From Anaerotignum neopropionicum (GTDB lineage: Bacteria > Bacillota > Clostridia > Lachnospirales > Anaerotignaceae): a stretch of 64,000 nucleotides of DNA. Shown in pieces: positions 18,856-28,021 of the stretch. The notes under the pieces were generated by a model. That model did no database searches. It saw nothing but the letters and a program-made list of their open reading frames with translations, and was not told the DNA's origin. The translations under genes were made by a program, and so were the position numbers. The stretch lies in NCBI RefSeq assembly GCF_001571775.1, contig NZ_LRVM01000007.1, positions 56,827-120,826 on the forward strand, read 5' to 3'. Within the stretch, counting starts at the first letter, position 1. Each line of letters opens with the position of its first letter.

Positions 18856-18884
18856 TTGTCTGAATGCAAATAAAATTGTATAAT
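18856..18884 (+). promoter_or_regulatory. Sigma-A type promoter of mltG operon
   Basis: TTGTCT (18856-18861), 17 base spacer, perfect TATAAT (18879-18884), 35 bases before the start codon. Confidence 0.75.
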
Positions 18885-18919
18885 AAAACAGATTTGTGGC
18901 TTAAGAAAGGAGAATTACC

Positions 18920-20032
18920 TTGAACGAAGATATAAATTTTGATAAAGAAAGAAAAAGGCAGGTAGAAAGACGGAGATTGAGAGAAAAAAAGCGTCAAAAG
19001 TTGAAATGGATACGATTTGGTGTTTTTCTTGTCATTGCCATCGTGATTGGACTTCTCTCTTTTGGAATTATGAAAAATTTTATGATGTCGTCTGTAGAAG
19101 AACCTGTTTTAAGTGGCGAAACGATAATTGTAACCATTCCCCAGGGTGCGTCTACGGCTGACATAGCTAATATTCTAAAGGAAAATAAGCTGATTAAAAA
19201 TACCTTTATGTTTCGTTTAAGCAGCAGGCTTGACGGTTTTGACGGAACCTATCAGCAAGGAACCTATGAAATTGATAAGAGCCTAAACGATACACAGATT
19301 ATGGAATTATTGCAAACGGGTGTGGTTTTTAATGATATAAAGTTTACTGTTCCTGAAGGGTATACAACTAAGCAGATTGCTGAAAAGGTTAAAGAAGCTG
19401 GTATTTGTACGGCGGAGGAATTTATTGAGGAATGCAACACAGGCAGATTTGATTTTGAATTTTTGAAAAACCTGCCGGACAGAGATTTTAAGCTGGAGGG
19501 CTATCTTTTTCCTGATACCTACTATATAAAGGAAGAAACAACGGCCCACGAGTTGATTGAGGCGATGTTGGCACGTTTTGAGCAAATGTATACAAAGGAA
19601 TATCAAAATGCTGTGTCAGCAAGTGGATATTCTTTGGACGAGATGGTAACCATAGCGTCAGTAATTGAAAAAGAAATTAAATTGGATGAGGAGCGTCCTC
19701 GCGCTGCCGGCGTAATTTATAACAGATTGAAGGATGGAATGCCTTTGCAAGTGGATGCCACTGTTTTATATGCCATGGGCATTGTGAAGGAGGACATTAC
19801 CACCGTCGATTTGCAGTACGATTCCCCTTACAATACCTACAAAGTAACTGGGCTTCCCATAGGACCCATTTCTAATCCGGGAGAGGCGTCCTTCAAGGCT
19901 GCTCTTAATCCTGAGGATAATAACTACATTTATTATATTGTTGAAGCAAAGGGGCAGGATAATCACGTTTTCTGCGAAACCTATGACCAATTTTTGAAAG
20001 CCAAGGAAAAATATAAGGCAAGCGGTAATTAA
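18920..20032 (+). CDS. mltG: Endolytic murein transglycosylase MltG (YceG-like)
   Basis: TTG start behind AAAGGAGA. A basic cytoplasmic N-terminus is followed by one membrane helix (about 32-52), a LysM-like region and the catalytic domain with Glu in TIASVIEKEIKLDEERP and the conserved YNTYKVTGLPIGPISNPG and NHVFCETYDQF segments. It cleaves nascent glycan strands and ends peptidoglycan polymerisation. It is followed by trmR and a U32 gene, the yrrL-yrrM-yrrN/O order known in Bacillus subtilis. Confidence 0.93.
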   Translation: MNEDINFDKERKRQVERRRLREKKRQKLKWIRFGVFLVIAIVIGLLSFGIMKNFMMSSVEEPVLSGETIIVTIPQGASTADIANILKENKLIKNTFMFRLSSRLDGFDGTYQQGTYEIDKSLNDTQIMELLQTGVVFNDIKFTVPEGYTTKQIAEKVKEAGICTAEEFIEECNTGRFDFEFLKNLPDRDFKLEGYLFPDTYYIKEETTAHELIEAMLARFEQMYTKEYQNAVSASGYSLDEMVTIASVIEKEIKLDEERPRAAGVIYNRLKDGMPLQVDATVLYAMGIVKEDITTVDLQYDSPYNTYKVTGLPIGPISNPGEASFKAALNPEDNNYIYYIVEAKGQDNHVFCETYDQFLKAKEKYKASGN

Positions 20033-20049
20033 TTTTAGGAGAGAATAGA

Positions 20050-20736
20050 ATGAATTATGTAACGGACGAAACAATGAATACCTTCTTGCGTACCATTCAG
20101 CCAATGTATGACGGTGTTTTAGGCGAAATCCAAAGAGAGGCAAATGGGGCGAATGTGCCCATTATTCCTTTGGAAACAGCCAGATTAATTAGTGTTTTGC
20201 TTACCATGAAAAACCCGAAGCATATTTTGGAAATCGGTACTGCAGTTGGCTTTTCTGCCGGACTTATGAGCCGTTATTTACAGCCCGGCGGCACTGTAAC
20301 CACCATTGATCGTTTTGAGGTTATGCTAAAGGACGCCCGTCCTAATATTAAGCGGATGGGACTGGAGGATGTCATTTCGATTTTGGAGGGAGATGCGGCG
20401 GATATATTGCCAACGCTGGAGGGGCCATATGACGTGATCTTTTTAGATGCGGCAAAGGGTCAGTATCATAGCTTTCTGCCCCATTGCCTTCGATTATTGC
20501 CCGTGGGAGGGCTTCTGATTGTGGATGACGTTTTGCAAGGAGGAACCATTGCCCAAACCCGTTACAGTGTGCCAAGAAGGCAGCGTACCATCCATAAACG
20601 CTTAAGAGCGTTCCTGTGGGAGATTACCCATAATGAAGCGTTGGAAACTTCCATTATCCCCATAGGGGATGGCATGGCCCTTTGTTATAAAACAAAGGAA
20701 ACAAAAGGAGAAATTAAAAATGTGGAAACAGAATAA
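20050..20736 (+). CDS. trmR: tRNA 5-hydroxyuridine methyltransferase (O-methyltransferase)
   Basis: Class I SAM-dependent O-methyltransferase of the COG4122 family: SAM-binding LEIGTAVGFSAGLM, acidic TTIDRFEVM, metal/substrate residues FLDAAKGQY and VDDVLQGG. In Bacillus the YrrM protein methylates 5-hydroxyuridine at tRNA wobble position 34. The assignment here relies on family plus its place between mltG and a U32 (TrhP-type) gene, whose start it overlaps by 17 bases. Confidence 0.82.
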   Translation: MNYVTDETMNTFLRTIQPMYDGVLGEIQREANGANVPIIPLETARLISVLLTMKNPKHILEIGTAVGFSAGLMSRYLQPGGTVTTIDRFEVMLKDARPNIKRMGLEDVISILEGDAADILPTLEGPYDVIFLDAAKGQYHSFLPHCLRLLPVGGLLIVDDVLQGGTIAQTRYSVPRRQRTIHKRLRAFLWEITHNEALETSIIPIGDGMALCYKTKETKGEIKNVETE

Positions 20737-21970
20737 GCCGGAGCTTTTGGCTCCTGGGGGAGATTTGGAAAAATTAAAAATTGCAGTTTTATACGGTGCG
20801 GATGCTGTATATATCGGCGGCGAAGAATATGGTCTGCGGGCAAAGGCAAAAAATTTTGGTTTGGATGCCATGGCAGAGGGGATAAAATTTGCCCACGACC
20901 ATGGGGCGAAGGTGTATATTACAGCTAATATTTTTGCTCATAATGCGGATTTTAATGGAATGGCGGAATATTTTCAGGCAGTTGAAAAAATCGGCGCAGA
21001 TGCCTTGATTATTTCCGATTTGGGGGTGTTTTCTGTGGCAAAGGAAGCAGTTCCTAATATGGAAATACACGTCTCAACTCAAGCAAATAATACCAATTAT
21101 ATGAGCGCATGCATGTGGTATCAGTTGGGAGCAAAGCGAGTGGTTTTGGCAAGAGAGCTTTCTTTTCAAGAAGTGAAGCAAATTCGGGAAAAAATCCCCC
21201 AGGATATGGACATTGAAGCCTTTGTGCATGGAGCTATGTGCATTTCTTATTCGGGCAGATGCTTGTTAAGCAACTATTTAAGCGGCAGGGATGCCAATAA
21301 GGGGGCTTGTTCTCACCCGTGCAGATGGAAGTATCATTTGGTTGAGGAAACCAGACCCGGGGAATATATGCCCATCGAGGAGAACGAACGAGGAACCTAT
21401 ATCTATAATTCCAAGGATCTTTGCATGATTGAACATATTCCCGATATTTTAGAATCGGGGATTATGAGCCTGAAAATTGAAGGGCGTATGAAAACACCGT
21501 TTTATGTTGGTACGGTGGTTAAGGCCTATAGACAGGCAGTGGATGATTATTTGAAAAGCCCTGCATTATATCACGAGAGGTTGCCATATTATTTGGAAGA
21601 GGTTTCAAAAGCCAGCCATAGAGATTATACAGAAGGTTTTTTCTATCAAAAGCCTGACGGGAAACAGCAGATTTATAACAGTAATACCTATATTCGCGGT
21701 TACGATTTTATCGGTATGGTTCAGTCGGACAGTGACCCTGCTACAGGGATTGCTGTTGTGGAGCAGCGAAACAAATTTTCCGTTGGCGAGGAGATCGAGG
21801 TTATGCCGGCAAAGGGAGATGCCTTTACCATGAGGGTATCAAAAATGATGGATGAAGATGGGAATTTTGTGGAATCTGCGCCACATCCTCAGCAGATTTT
21901 ACAAATATTCTTTGAAAAACCAGTGAGAAAATTCGACATGTTGCGCAAAATTGTGTTGGATGCAAAATAA
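20720..21970 (+). CDS. trhP: U32 family protein, tRNA uridine hydroxylation factor TrhP-like
   Basis: Shows the U32 hallmarks: N-terminal PELLAPGGDLEKLKIAVLYGADAVYIGG, the EAFVHGAMCISYSGRCLLSNY motif with conserved Cys, ACSHPCRWKY, and SLKIEGRMKTPFYV. The ATG at 20720 follows AGGAG within the end of trmR. TrhP proteins make 5-hydroxyuridine using a prephenate-derived donor; the substrate of the next step is methylated by TrmR, so the pairing makes sense. Only one U32 gene is present here, against two (yrrN, yrrO) in Bacillus. Confidence 0.85.
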   Translation: MWKQNKPELLAPGGDLEKLKIAVLYGADAVYIGGEEYGLRAKAKNFGLDAMAEGIKFAHDHGAKVYITANIFAHNADFNGMAEYFQAVEKIGADALIISDLGVFSVAKEAVPNMEIHVSTQANNTNYMSACMWYQLGAKRVVLARELSFQEVKQIREKIPQDMDIEAFVHGAMCISYSGRCLLSNYLSGRDANKGACSHPCRWKYHLVEETRPGEYMPIEENERGTYIYNSKDLCMIEHIPDILESGIMSLKIEGRMKTPFYVGTVVKAYRQAVDDYLKSPALYHERLPYYLEEVSKASHRDYTEGFFYQKPDGKQQIYNSNTYIRGYDFIGMVQSDSDPATGIAVVEQRNKFSVGEEIEVMPAKGDAFTMRVSKMMDEDGNFVESAPHPQQILQIFFEKPVRKFDMLRKIVLDAK

Positions 21971-22041
21971 AAAACTTGATTTTTGTCAGAAATACGGCTA
22001 TCCTATATAGTAGAATTGAGAAAAAGGAAAAGGAAAAGCTT

Positions 22042-22473
22042 ATGGAATTAACACAGTGTATTAACTATTTATTGACTACGGCGCAGCATTCTGTTTTTCA
22101 GTTTTTAAGTTCCAAGTTGTCTGAGTATGATATTACGCCTTCACAGTATGGTGTATTAAGCTGCTTATGGCAAAGGGATTTTGCTACGCCCAAGCAAATT
22201 TCTGAAATTCTTTGCTTGGAAACATCTACTATTTCAGGCGTGCTGGATCGTATGCAGAAAAAAGGTCTGATAGACCGAGTAATCAACAAAGAAGATAGAC
22301 GCGAGGTAAGAGTAGTTCCAACGGAAAAAGGAAAGGCATTAGAAGAGCCGATTTCTAAAATTATTGATGATGTGAATGAAGAGGTTTTGAAGTGCTTTAG
22401 CGATGAGGAAATTGCTGTTTTGAAAAATAATCTAAGGATTATTGCAGAAGGAAGTCATTATGCAGAAGGGTAA
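22042..22473 (+). CDS. MarR family transcriptional regulator
   Basis: 143 residues with a winged helix: recognition region TPKQISEILCLETSTISGVLDRMQKKGLI and the wing DRREVRVVPTEKG. ATG 22042 follows an A/G-rich ribosome site; an in-frame TTG further upstream is rejected. Its target is unknown; no efflux gene is adjacent. It lies just outside the sigK-intervening element. Confidence 0.85.
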   Translation: MELTQCINYLLTTAQHSVFQFLSSKLSEYDITPSQYGVLSCLWQRDFATPKQISEILCLETSTISGVLDRMQKKGLIDRVINKEDRREVRVVPTEKGKALEEPISKIIDDVNEEVLKCFSDEEIAVLKNNLRIIAEGSHYAEG

Positions 22474-22478
22474 GTAAG

Positions 22479-22510
22479 AAAGGTGGGTCATTGACCTGCT
22501 TTTTTTTTGG
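22479..22510 (+). terminator. Terminator of the marR gene
   Basis: GTGGGTC / GACCTGC stem (with G-T pairs) and a long T run. Confidence 0.7.
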
Positions 22511-22526
22511 TGAAAATTCAATATGT

Positions 22527-22544
22527 ATCAGGGCAAGCCCTGAT
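22527..22544 (-). terminator. Terminator of sigK (3' end)
   Basis: Perfect stem ATCAGGGC / GCCCTGAT with an AA loop directly after the sigK stop codon on the minus strand. Confidence 0.6.
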
Positions 22545-22603
22545 TAATCTTTTAAAGCGGCATTTAGCTTTTTTAATGCTTTTTTTTCGATTCGTGACAC
22601 GTA
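22544..22603 (-). pseudogene. sigK: sigK, 3' part of the split gene (last 18 codons)
   Basis: Read on the minus strand, the bases after the GTA (plus) at 22601-22603 encode VSRIEKKALKKLNAALKD and a stop. This is the second half of the region 4.2 recognition helix and the C-terminus of sigma-K, continuing exactly from the 5' part that ends ...LGISRSY at 43427. The residues read upstream of the junction are unrelated to sigma factors. It is not a decayed gene but the distal part of a gene that needs element excision to be complete. Confidence 0.88.
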
Positions 22604-22630
22604 CTCGCCTGTTACACAAGGACTAAATTT
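22601..22630. other. Left attachment junction of the element
   Basis: Core GTA at 22601-22603, then the inner arm CTCGCCTGTTACACAAGG and onward to 22630, which is the imperfect reverse complement of the right inner arm ending at 43427. Outer side is sigK region 4.2. Confidence 0.75.
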
Positions 22631-22888
22631 ATTTTTTAAAAACGATGCTGAAAGATTGCCATGGCAGTAGTTTTTATTAAAAAAAGCAGAAAGAATTTTA
22701 TTTTGAATTAAATATAGTTGAAAAGGCCGTATTGCAAGGTAAATCATGCAAATCGGTTTTTTTTGCGTGCTTAATTTTTTTGTTTTATAGAAGTATAAAA
22801 TTTTTTAATAATACATCAATACAAAATATACTGAAGGTATCTTTTTATAATTCATAGGTTTTGAATAAATGTCAAACTAGTTTGCCGT

Positions 22889-22905
22889 AGTGGAAGGTTT
22901 TGCAC
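22889..22905 (+). promoter_or_regulatory. Upstream motif of cargo promoter P1
   Basis: TAGTGGAAGGTTTTG. The GGAAGG begins exactly 55 bases before the -35 box, the same distance as the matching motif upstream of promoter P2. Probable activator or UP-like element. Confidence 0.5.
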
Positions 22906-22946
22906 AAAAAATGATTTTTGAGAAAAATTTTATTTTTACGGGCATA

Positions 22947-22977
22947 TTGACATTCCAGTGATTGTATAGGCTATAAA
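22947..22977 (+). promoter_or_regulatory. Promoter P1 of the acyl-CoA operon, 19 bp spacer
   Basis: TTGACA (22947-22952), 19 base spacer starting TTCC and ending GGC, TATAAA (22972-22977). A 19 bp spacer is characteristic of promoters activated by MerR-family proteins. The flanks TTGACATTCC and GGCTATAA are shared with P2. The remaining 22631-23113 holds no gene. Confidence 0.75.
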
Positions 22978-23113
22978 TTAAGATATAAATGCTGTCCTAA
23001 GAAAACTTGTGTATATTATTTTATTTGTTTAAAAATGCTTTTCGTGTTTTTAGTCAAAAGGAAACCCAAAGAAAGTTATTTGCAGAAATATCAAAAAAGG
23101 AAGGATGAATGGA

Positions 23114-24259
23114 ATGGACTTTTCATTAACGAGAGAACAAGAACTTTTGAAGAAGCTTGCTTGCCAATTTGCCGAAGACGAATTGGAGCCCGTTGCAGAA
23201 GAGATTGATCGTGAACATGTTTTTCCTGCCGAAAACTTTAAAAAAATGGCGGGCATCGGTCTGACGGGGATTGGTATTCCCAAAGAATATGGCGGTTCTG
23301 GAGGCGGAACGTTGGAGAAGGTAATTGCCGTTTCTGAATTTGGTAAAAAGTGCATGGCTTCTGCTTCAATTTTATCAATTCATTTGATTGCACCCCAAGC
23401 TATATATAAATACGGAAATGAAGAGCAAAAACAAAAATTTCTTCCCCCTTTGACAAAGGGTGGAGAACTTGGTGCCTTTGCATTAACAGAACCAAATGCA
23501 GGTTCCGATGCGGGAGCAGTAAAAACAACAGCCATTCTTGATCCCCAAACAAACGAATTTGTGTTGAACGGAACAAAATGCTTCATTTCCGGAGGAAGCA
23601 GAGCAGGCATTCTTGTAGTATTTGCTTTGACAGACCCGAAAAAACGTTTAAAGGGCATGTCTGCCATTATTGTGGAACGGGGCACTCCGGGCTTTAGCAT
23701 TGGTAAAATCGAATCAAAAATGGGTATTGCGGGATCCGAAACAGCGGAGCTCATTTTTGAAGATTGCCGTGTTCCTGCTTCTAATCTTCTTGGAAAAGAA
23801 GGCAAAGGCTTTAATATTGCCATGCAGGCGCTGGATGGCGCCAGAATTGGTGTGGGAGCCCAGGCAATTGGTATTGCGGAAGGAGCCATTGATTTATCCA
23901 TAAAATATGTAAACGAACGTATTCAGTTTGGAAAGCCCATTGCAAGCTTGCAGGGAATTCAGTGGTATATTGCTGATATGGCAACAAAAACCGCTGCTGC
24001 AAGGGCTTTGGTGGAATATGCCGCTTACCTTGAGGATGCCGGAAAGCCTTTCACAAAGGAATCGGCGATGTGCAAATTAAATGCTTCTGAAAATGCTCGT
24101 TTTGTAACAAATTTGGCACTGCAAATCCATGGCGGCTATGGCTATATGAAGGATTACCCGTTGGAGCGAATGTATCGTGATGCCAAGATTACGGAAATTT
24201 ATGAGGGTACTTCGGAAATACATAAGGTTGTAATCGCCAGAGAAGTAATGAAAAGATAA
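23114..24259 (+). CDS. Acyl-CoA dehydrogenase, probable acryloyl-CoA reductase flavoprotein
   Basis: Complete acyl-CoA dehydrogenase of about 381 residues: FALTEPNAGSDAG and FISGGSRAG (FAD/substrate), ALDGARIGVGAQAIGIAEGA, IHGGYGYMKDYPLERMYRDAKI, and the catalytic-base Glu in EIYEGTSEIHK. The second ATG (23114) fits the GGAAGG ribosome site better than 23105. It is followed directly by etfB and etfA. In C. propionicum, acryloyl-CoA reductase is such a dehydrogenase in complex with EtfAB, working in the reductive direction; the nearby ammonia-lyase-like genes support that reading, but butyryl-CoA-type activity is possible. Confidence 0.85.
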   Translation: MDFSLTREQELLKKLACQFAEDELEPVAEEIDREHVFPAENFKKMAGIGLTGIGIPKEYGGSGGGTLEKVIAVSEFGKKCMASASILSIHLIAPQAIYKYGNEEQKQKFLPPLTKGGELGAFALTEPNAGSDAGAVKTTAILDPQTNEFVLNGTKCFISGGSRAGILVVFALTDPKKRLKGMSAIIVERGTPGFSIGKIESKMGIAGSETAELIFEDCRVPASNLLGKEGKGFNIAMQALDGARIGVGAQAIGIAEGAIDLSIKYVNERIQFGKPIASLQGIQWYIADMATKTAAARALVEYAAYLEDAGKPFTKESAMCKLNASENARFVTNLALQIHGGYGYMKDYPLERMYRDAKITEIYEGTSEIHKVVIAREVMKR

Positions 24260-24274
24260 AAAGGAGTGTAGGTC

Positions 24275-25078
24275 ATGAGAATTTATGTTTGTGTAAAACA
24301 AGTTCCGGATACATCTGGGAAGGTTGCAGTAAACCCCGATGGCACATTAAACCGTGCATCTATGGCTGCAATTATCAACCCCGACGATATGAGTGCCATT
24401 GAGCAGGCATTGAGAATAAAAGACACTACCCATTGTCAGGTTACGGTTGTAACAATGGGGCCTGCGCCCGCAGAAGGTATGCTTCGGGAGATTATTGCCA
24501 TGGGAGCTGACGATGCGGTTTTGATTTCCGCCCGTGAATTTGGAGGTTCTGATACCTTTGCAACCTCGCAGATCATTGCAGCAGCCATCCACAAATTGGG
24601 GCTAGGGAAAGAGGATATGATTTTCTGCGGCAGACAGGCAATCGACGGGGATACGGCACAGGTTGGTCCTCAGATTGCAGAAAAATTAGGTATCCCTCAA
24701 GTGACCTATGCAGCGGGAATAAAAAAGAGCGAAAGCTTGATTTTAGTAAAACGTATGCTGGAAGATGGTTATATGATGATTGAGGTGCAAACTCCTTGCC
24801 TGATTACTTGTATCAAGGATAAGAGCATTAAGCCTCGTTACATGACATTAAGCGGAATTATGGAATGCTATAGCAAGCCGCTTTTGGTTCTGGATTTTGA
24901 AGCGCTGAAGGAGGAACCGTTAATCGAGCTGGATACCATTGGTTTGAAGGGCTCACCCACAAATATTTTCAAATCGTTTACTCCGCCACAAAAGGGTGTT
25001 GGCATTATGCTTCAGGGGTCAGACAAAGAAAAAGTAGATGATTTGGTTGACAGATTAAAAACGAAACATGTCATTTAA
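24275..25078 (+). CDS. etfB: Electron transfer flavoprotein beta subunit
   Basis: 267 residues starting MRIYVCVKQVPD, with NPDDMSAIEQALRIKD, the GADDAVLIS segment, the nucleotide-binding FCGRQAIDGDTAQVGPQIAEKLG and the C-terminal recognition loop IKPRYMTLSGIM. It forms the Etf heterodimer with the next gene and carries electrons from NADH to the acyl-CoA dehydrogenase. Starts behind AAGGAG, 15 bases after the dehydrogenase. Confidence 0.95.
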   Translation: MRIYVCVKQVPDTSGKVAVNPDGTLNRASMAAIINPDDMSAIEQALRIKDTTHCQVTVVTMGPAPAEGMLREIIAMGADDAVLISAREFGGSDTFATSQIIAAAIHKLGLGKEDMIFCGRQAIDGDTAQVGPQIAEKLGIPQVTYAAGIKKSESLILVKRMLEDGYMMIEVQTPCLITCIKDKSIKPRYMTLSGIMECYSKPLLVLDFEALKEEPLIELDTIGLKGSPTNIFKSFTPPQKGVGIMLQGSDKEKVDDLVDRLKTKHVI

Positions 25079-25098
25079 CCGAAAGGAGATGGGCAAGG

Positions 25099-26202
25099 AT
25101 GAACTTTAACAGTACGGATATTCATTCGTTTAGAGATATTTGGGTTTTTTGTGAACAACGCGACGGCAAGCTGATGAATACTGATTTTGAATTGATTTCG
25201 GAAGGAAGAAAGCTGGCTGACGAGCGGGGTTCAAAGTTGGTTGGCATTTTGCTTGGGTACGAGGTAAAGGATATTGCAAAGGAATTGGGCGGCTATGGTG
25301 CAGATAAAGTTATTGTTTGCGATCATCCGGAGCTAAAATTTTATACCACAGATGCATATGCAAAGGTGCTTTGCGATGTGGTTATGGAGGAAAAACCCGA
25401 GGTTTTATTAATTGGAGCAACAAATATCGGGCGTGATTTGGGGCCAAGGTGCGCAGCGCGGTTGCGTACAGGACTTACGGCAGACTGTACCCATCTGGAC
25501 ATTAATACAAAAAAATACATAGATTTTTTATCGACCTCATCCACTCTTGATGTGGCTTCCATGTCTTTCCCTATGGAGGATACAAACTTAAAAATGACTC
25601 GTCCTGCTTTTGGGGGACATTTAATGGCGACGATTATTTGCCCCCGCTTTCGCCCTTGTATGTCAACGGTAAGACCGGGGGTTATGAAAAAAGCACAGTT
25701 TAGCCAAGAAAAGGCGGATGCTTGCCAGATTGTTATGCGCCATGTGGAGCTTTCCCCAGAGGACTTAAAAACAAAGGTAATAAATATTGCAAAAGAAGCG
25801 AAAAAGATGGTTGACCTAATCGGTGCAGACATTATCGTATCCGTAGGGCGCGGTATCAGCAAAGACGTGGATGGCGGTATTTTGCTTGCGCAAAAGCTTG
25901 CTGAAGCCTTTGGAGATGGTGTTGTAGGCGGTTCTCGTGCCGTAATAGATTCTGGATGGCTCCCTGCGGATCATCAGGTGGGGCAGACGGGAAAAACAGT
26001 GCATCCCAAGGTTTATGTTGCTCTTGGTATTTCGGGTGCAATTCAGCATAAAGCGGGCATGCAGGATTCAGAATTAATCATTGCCGTAAATAAGGATGAA
26101 ACAGCTCCAATTTTTGACTGTGCAGACTATGGTATTGCAGGCGATCTGTTCAAGGTTGTCCCAATCATGATTGAAGCAATCAAAGAGACAAAAAATGCCT
26201 AG
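25099..26202 (+). CDS. etfA: Electron transfer flavoprotein alpha subunit
   Basis: 367 residues. The N-terminal domain ends in LGPRCAARLRTGLTADCT, and the C-terminal FAD domain carries VVGGSRAVIDSGWLPADHQVGQTGKTVHPKVYVALGISGAIQHKAG, typical of EtfA. There is no fused ferredoxin domain. Starts behind AAAGGAG. Third gene of the P1 operon. Confidence 0.95.
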   Translation: MNFNSTDIHSFRDIWVFCEQRDGKLMNTDFELISEGRKLADERGSKLVGILLGYEVKDIAKELGGYGADKVIVCDHPELKFYTTDAYAKVLCDVVMEEKPEVLLIGATNIGRDLGPRCAARLRTGLTADCTHLDINTKKYIDFLSTSSTLDVASMSFPMEDTNLKMTRPAFGGHLMATIICPRFRPCMSTVRPGVMKKAQFSQEKADACQIVMRHVELSPEDLKTKVINIAKEAKKMVDLIGADIIVSVGRGISKDVDGGILLAQKLAEAFGDGVVGGSRAVIDSGWLPADHQVGQTGKTVHPKVYVALGISGAIQHKAGMQDSELIIAVNKDETAPIFDCADYGIAGDLFKVVPIMIEAIKETKNA

Positions 26203-26205
26203 GGA

Positions 26206-26274
26206 GTCTCTATCGATGTGCTTCAAGAACCGCCTTTGTCTACTGTTGTGAAGTTTGTTTATGAAACCTATTGA
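26206..26274 (+). pseudogene. Fragment duplicating the 3' end of the second ammonia-lyase-like gene
   Basis: The gap after etfA encodes 22 codons reading SIDVLQEPPLSTVVKFVYETY plus stop, nearly the same as SIDVLPEPLLSTVVQFVYETY at the end of the gene finishing at 28396. It has no start codon or ribosome site. It is the 3' stump of a former second copy, so the operon has been through a duplication and deletion. Confidence 0.8.
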
Positions 26275-26294
26275 TTTTTTAGGGGAGGATTTTT

Positions 26295-27476
26295 ATGAGA
26301 AAAGCACTGGAGGGTTTGAAGGTTGTTGACCTTACAACGGCATTAAATGGCCCTTTTTGCACCATGATTTTAGCAGACTACGGTGCGGAGGTTTTGAAAA
26401 TTGAACCTATTGATGGGGAGCAATGCCGCTTTTGGGGGCCGATTGATGAAAAAAGCGGTGAGAGCGGATTTTACAATTATGTTAACCGCAATAAAAAAGG
26501 CGCAACGTTAAATTTGAAATCGGAAAAGGGTTTGGAATTATTTTATGAGCTTGTAAAAGATGCCGATGTTCTGGTGGAAAATTTCAGGGGCGGCGTGACT
26601 AAAAAATTGAAGATTGACTATGAAACCATAAAGAAGATGAACCCTGCTATTATTTATGCATCAGGCTCAGGCTTCGGTCAGTATGGCCCCATTACCCATC
26701 GTCCATGCTATGACATTGTGGCACAAGCCATGGGCGGGATGATTAATCTTACTGGCTTTCAGGATACAAATCCCGTGAAGGTTGGCCCCTCTGTTGCAGA
26801 CCATGTTGCCGGAATTTATTTGTCCCTTGGCGTAATGCTGGCGCTGTATAATCGTAAAATTACCGGTGTCGGCCAGCTGGTGGATGTGTCTATGTTTGAC
26901 ACCATTTTCAGCATATTGGAAAATGCCTTGGTAAACTATACCATTGGTGGCGTGATTACGGAGCGTAATGGGAATGTAGATCCCTCTATTTCTCCTTTTG
27001 ATGTATATGCGTGTAAAGATGGATTTGTTGCAGTAGGTGTTGGAAATGACAGGCTTTTTCAAAAGTTTTGCAACACCATTGGTCACCCCGAACTCTTAGA
27101 AGATCCGCGGTATACAACAAATGAGCTAAGACGCATGAATTACATACCGGATTTGCAAAATATAATCAGCCAATGGAGCAGTGATTTTACAAAGGGCGAA
27201 GTTGAAGCCATTATGGAGGAAGCGGGAATCCCTTGCGGCCCCGTGCTCAACGTGAAGGAAGCAATTGAGCATCCCCATATTAAAGCAAGGGAGATGATGG
27301 TGCATTGTGAGCATCCCACTGCCGGAGATCAGTATTTCCAAGGCTGCGTCATAAAGCTTTCGGAAACTCCAGGGGAAGTTGTAACGCCTTCTCCCCTTTT
27401 GGGACAGCATAATGCAGAGATATTTGGACTTACCGAAGAAGAAGTAAAGAAGTTAAAGACCGAGGGTGTTATGTAA
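26295..27476 (+). CDS. CaiB/BaiF family III CoA-transferase
   Basis: 393 residues with the family III pattern: VVDLTTALNGPFCTMILADYGAEVLKIE at the N-terminus, the NRNKKGATLNLKSEKG loop, and catalytic Asp169 in VGPSVADHVAG, the same position as in formyl-CoA transferase. These enzymes move CoA between carboxylic acids via an aspartyl-CoA intermediate. In this operon the likely substrate is beta-alanine (or 3-aminoisobutyrate) with propionyl-CoA or another acyl-CoA as donor; this is inferred from neighbours. Start ATG follows AGGGGAGGA. Confidence 0.9.
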   Translation: MRKALEGLKVVDLTTALNGPFCTMILADYGAEVLKIEPIDGEQCRFWGPIDEKSGESGFYNYVNRNKKGATLNLKSEKGLELFYELVKDADVLVENFRGGVTKKLKIDYETIKKMNPAIIYASGSGFGQYGPITHRPCYDIVAQAMGGMINLTGFQDTNPVKVGPSVADHVAGIYLSLGVMLALYNRKITGVGQLVDVSMFDTIFSILENALVNYTIGGVITERNGNVDPSISPFDVYACKDGFVAVGVGNDRLFQKFCNTIGHPELLEDPRYTTNELRRMNYIPDLQNIISQWSSDFTKGEVEAIMEEAGIPCGPVLNVKEAIEHPHIKAREMMVHCEHPTAGDQYFQGCVIKLSETPGEVVTPSPLLGQHNAEIFGLTEEEVKKLKTEGVM

Positions 27477-27530
27477 AGCGATTTGCTTTGCAAAGCTATT
27501 AAGTTAAGTTATGGTGGAGGTGTAAATGGC

Positions 27531-27989
27531 ATGAGAAAGGTATCCATATTAAGCTACAATATGACCACTGCCGACGGAGCCAACCAGGATGGATTAATCC
27601 CCATTGGCCGTCAATTCGATTTTATCGGAGATGTGGAAACAGAGGAAATGATTTTGGTAGACGGGGACGAGTCCCTATGCTTAGGCTACGAGGATGTAAA
27701 GTGCTATCGGGATGTTTATGTGGGGGATATGATTGATTTTAAGGCAACCCTAACCAATGTGGGCAATACCTCAAGAGATTGCTGGATAGAGGTATTTAAG
27801 TTGGCCACACCTGCGTTTCGCGAGGGGAAAACGGACTGCAAGCCGGGGGATATGGTTTGGTTTGAGGAACCTGTACTCTGTACAGAGGGGAAAGTGCGCT
27901 TAGTGGTAAAAAAGCACTTGCAGCGAGGCGCACAGCCGGAGGGCAAGGTTGTTGATCCTTGGCGTCCGTTAAAGGATTTTCCGGAATAA
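27531..27989 (+). CDS. Hotdog-fold protein related to beta-alanyl-CoA / 3-aminobutyryl-CoA ammonia-lyase, first copy
   Basis: 152 residues. The block DGDESLCLGYEDVKCYRDVYVGD, then a WIEVFKLATPA strand, EEPVLCTEGKVRL and KKHLQRG, follows the same order as the beta-alanyl-CoA ammonia-lyase of C. propionicum (recalled, not searched). That enzyme removes ammonia from beta-alanyl-CoA to give acryloyl-CoA. ATG 27531 has GGAGG 10 bases upstream. The adjacent CoA-transferase and acyl-CoA dehydrogenase/Etf genes supply the steps before and after. Other hotdog lyases or thioesterases are alternatives. Confidence 0.7.
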   Translation: MRKVSILSYNMTTADGANQDGLIPIGRQFDFIGDVETEEMILVDGDESLCLGYEDVKCYRDVYVGDMIDFKATLTNVGNTSRDCWIEVFKLATPAFREGKTDCKPGDMVWFEEPVLCTEGKVRLVVKKHLQRGAQPEGKVVDPWRPLKDFPE

Positions 27990-28021
27990 ACAACGTAGTT
28001 TTGAGAAAAGAGGGATGATTG

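Noticed and set aside
22544..22747. A 67-codon minus-strand frame as an independent gene
   Set aside because: Only its last 18 codons match sigma-K; the first part lies inside the element, has no ribosome site and is unlike any protein. It is the split sigK tail.
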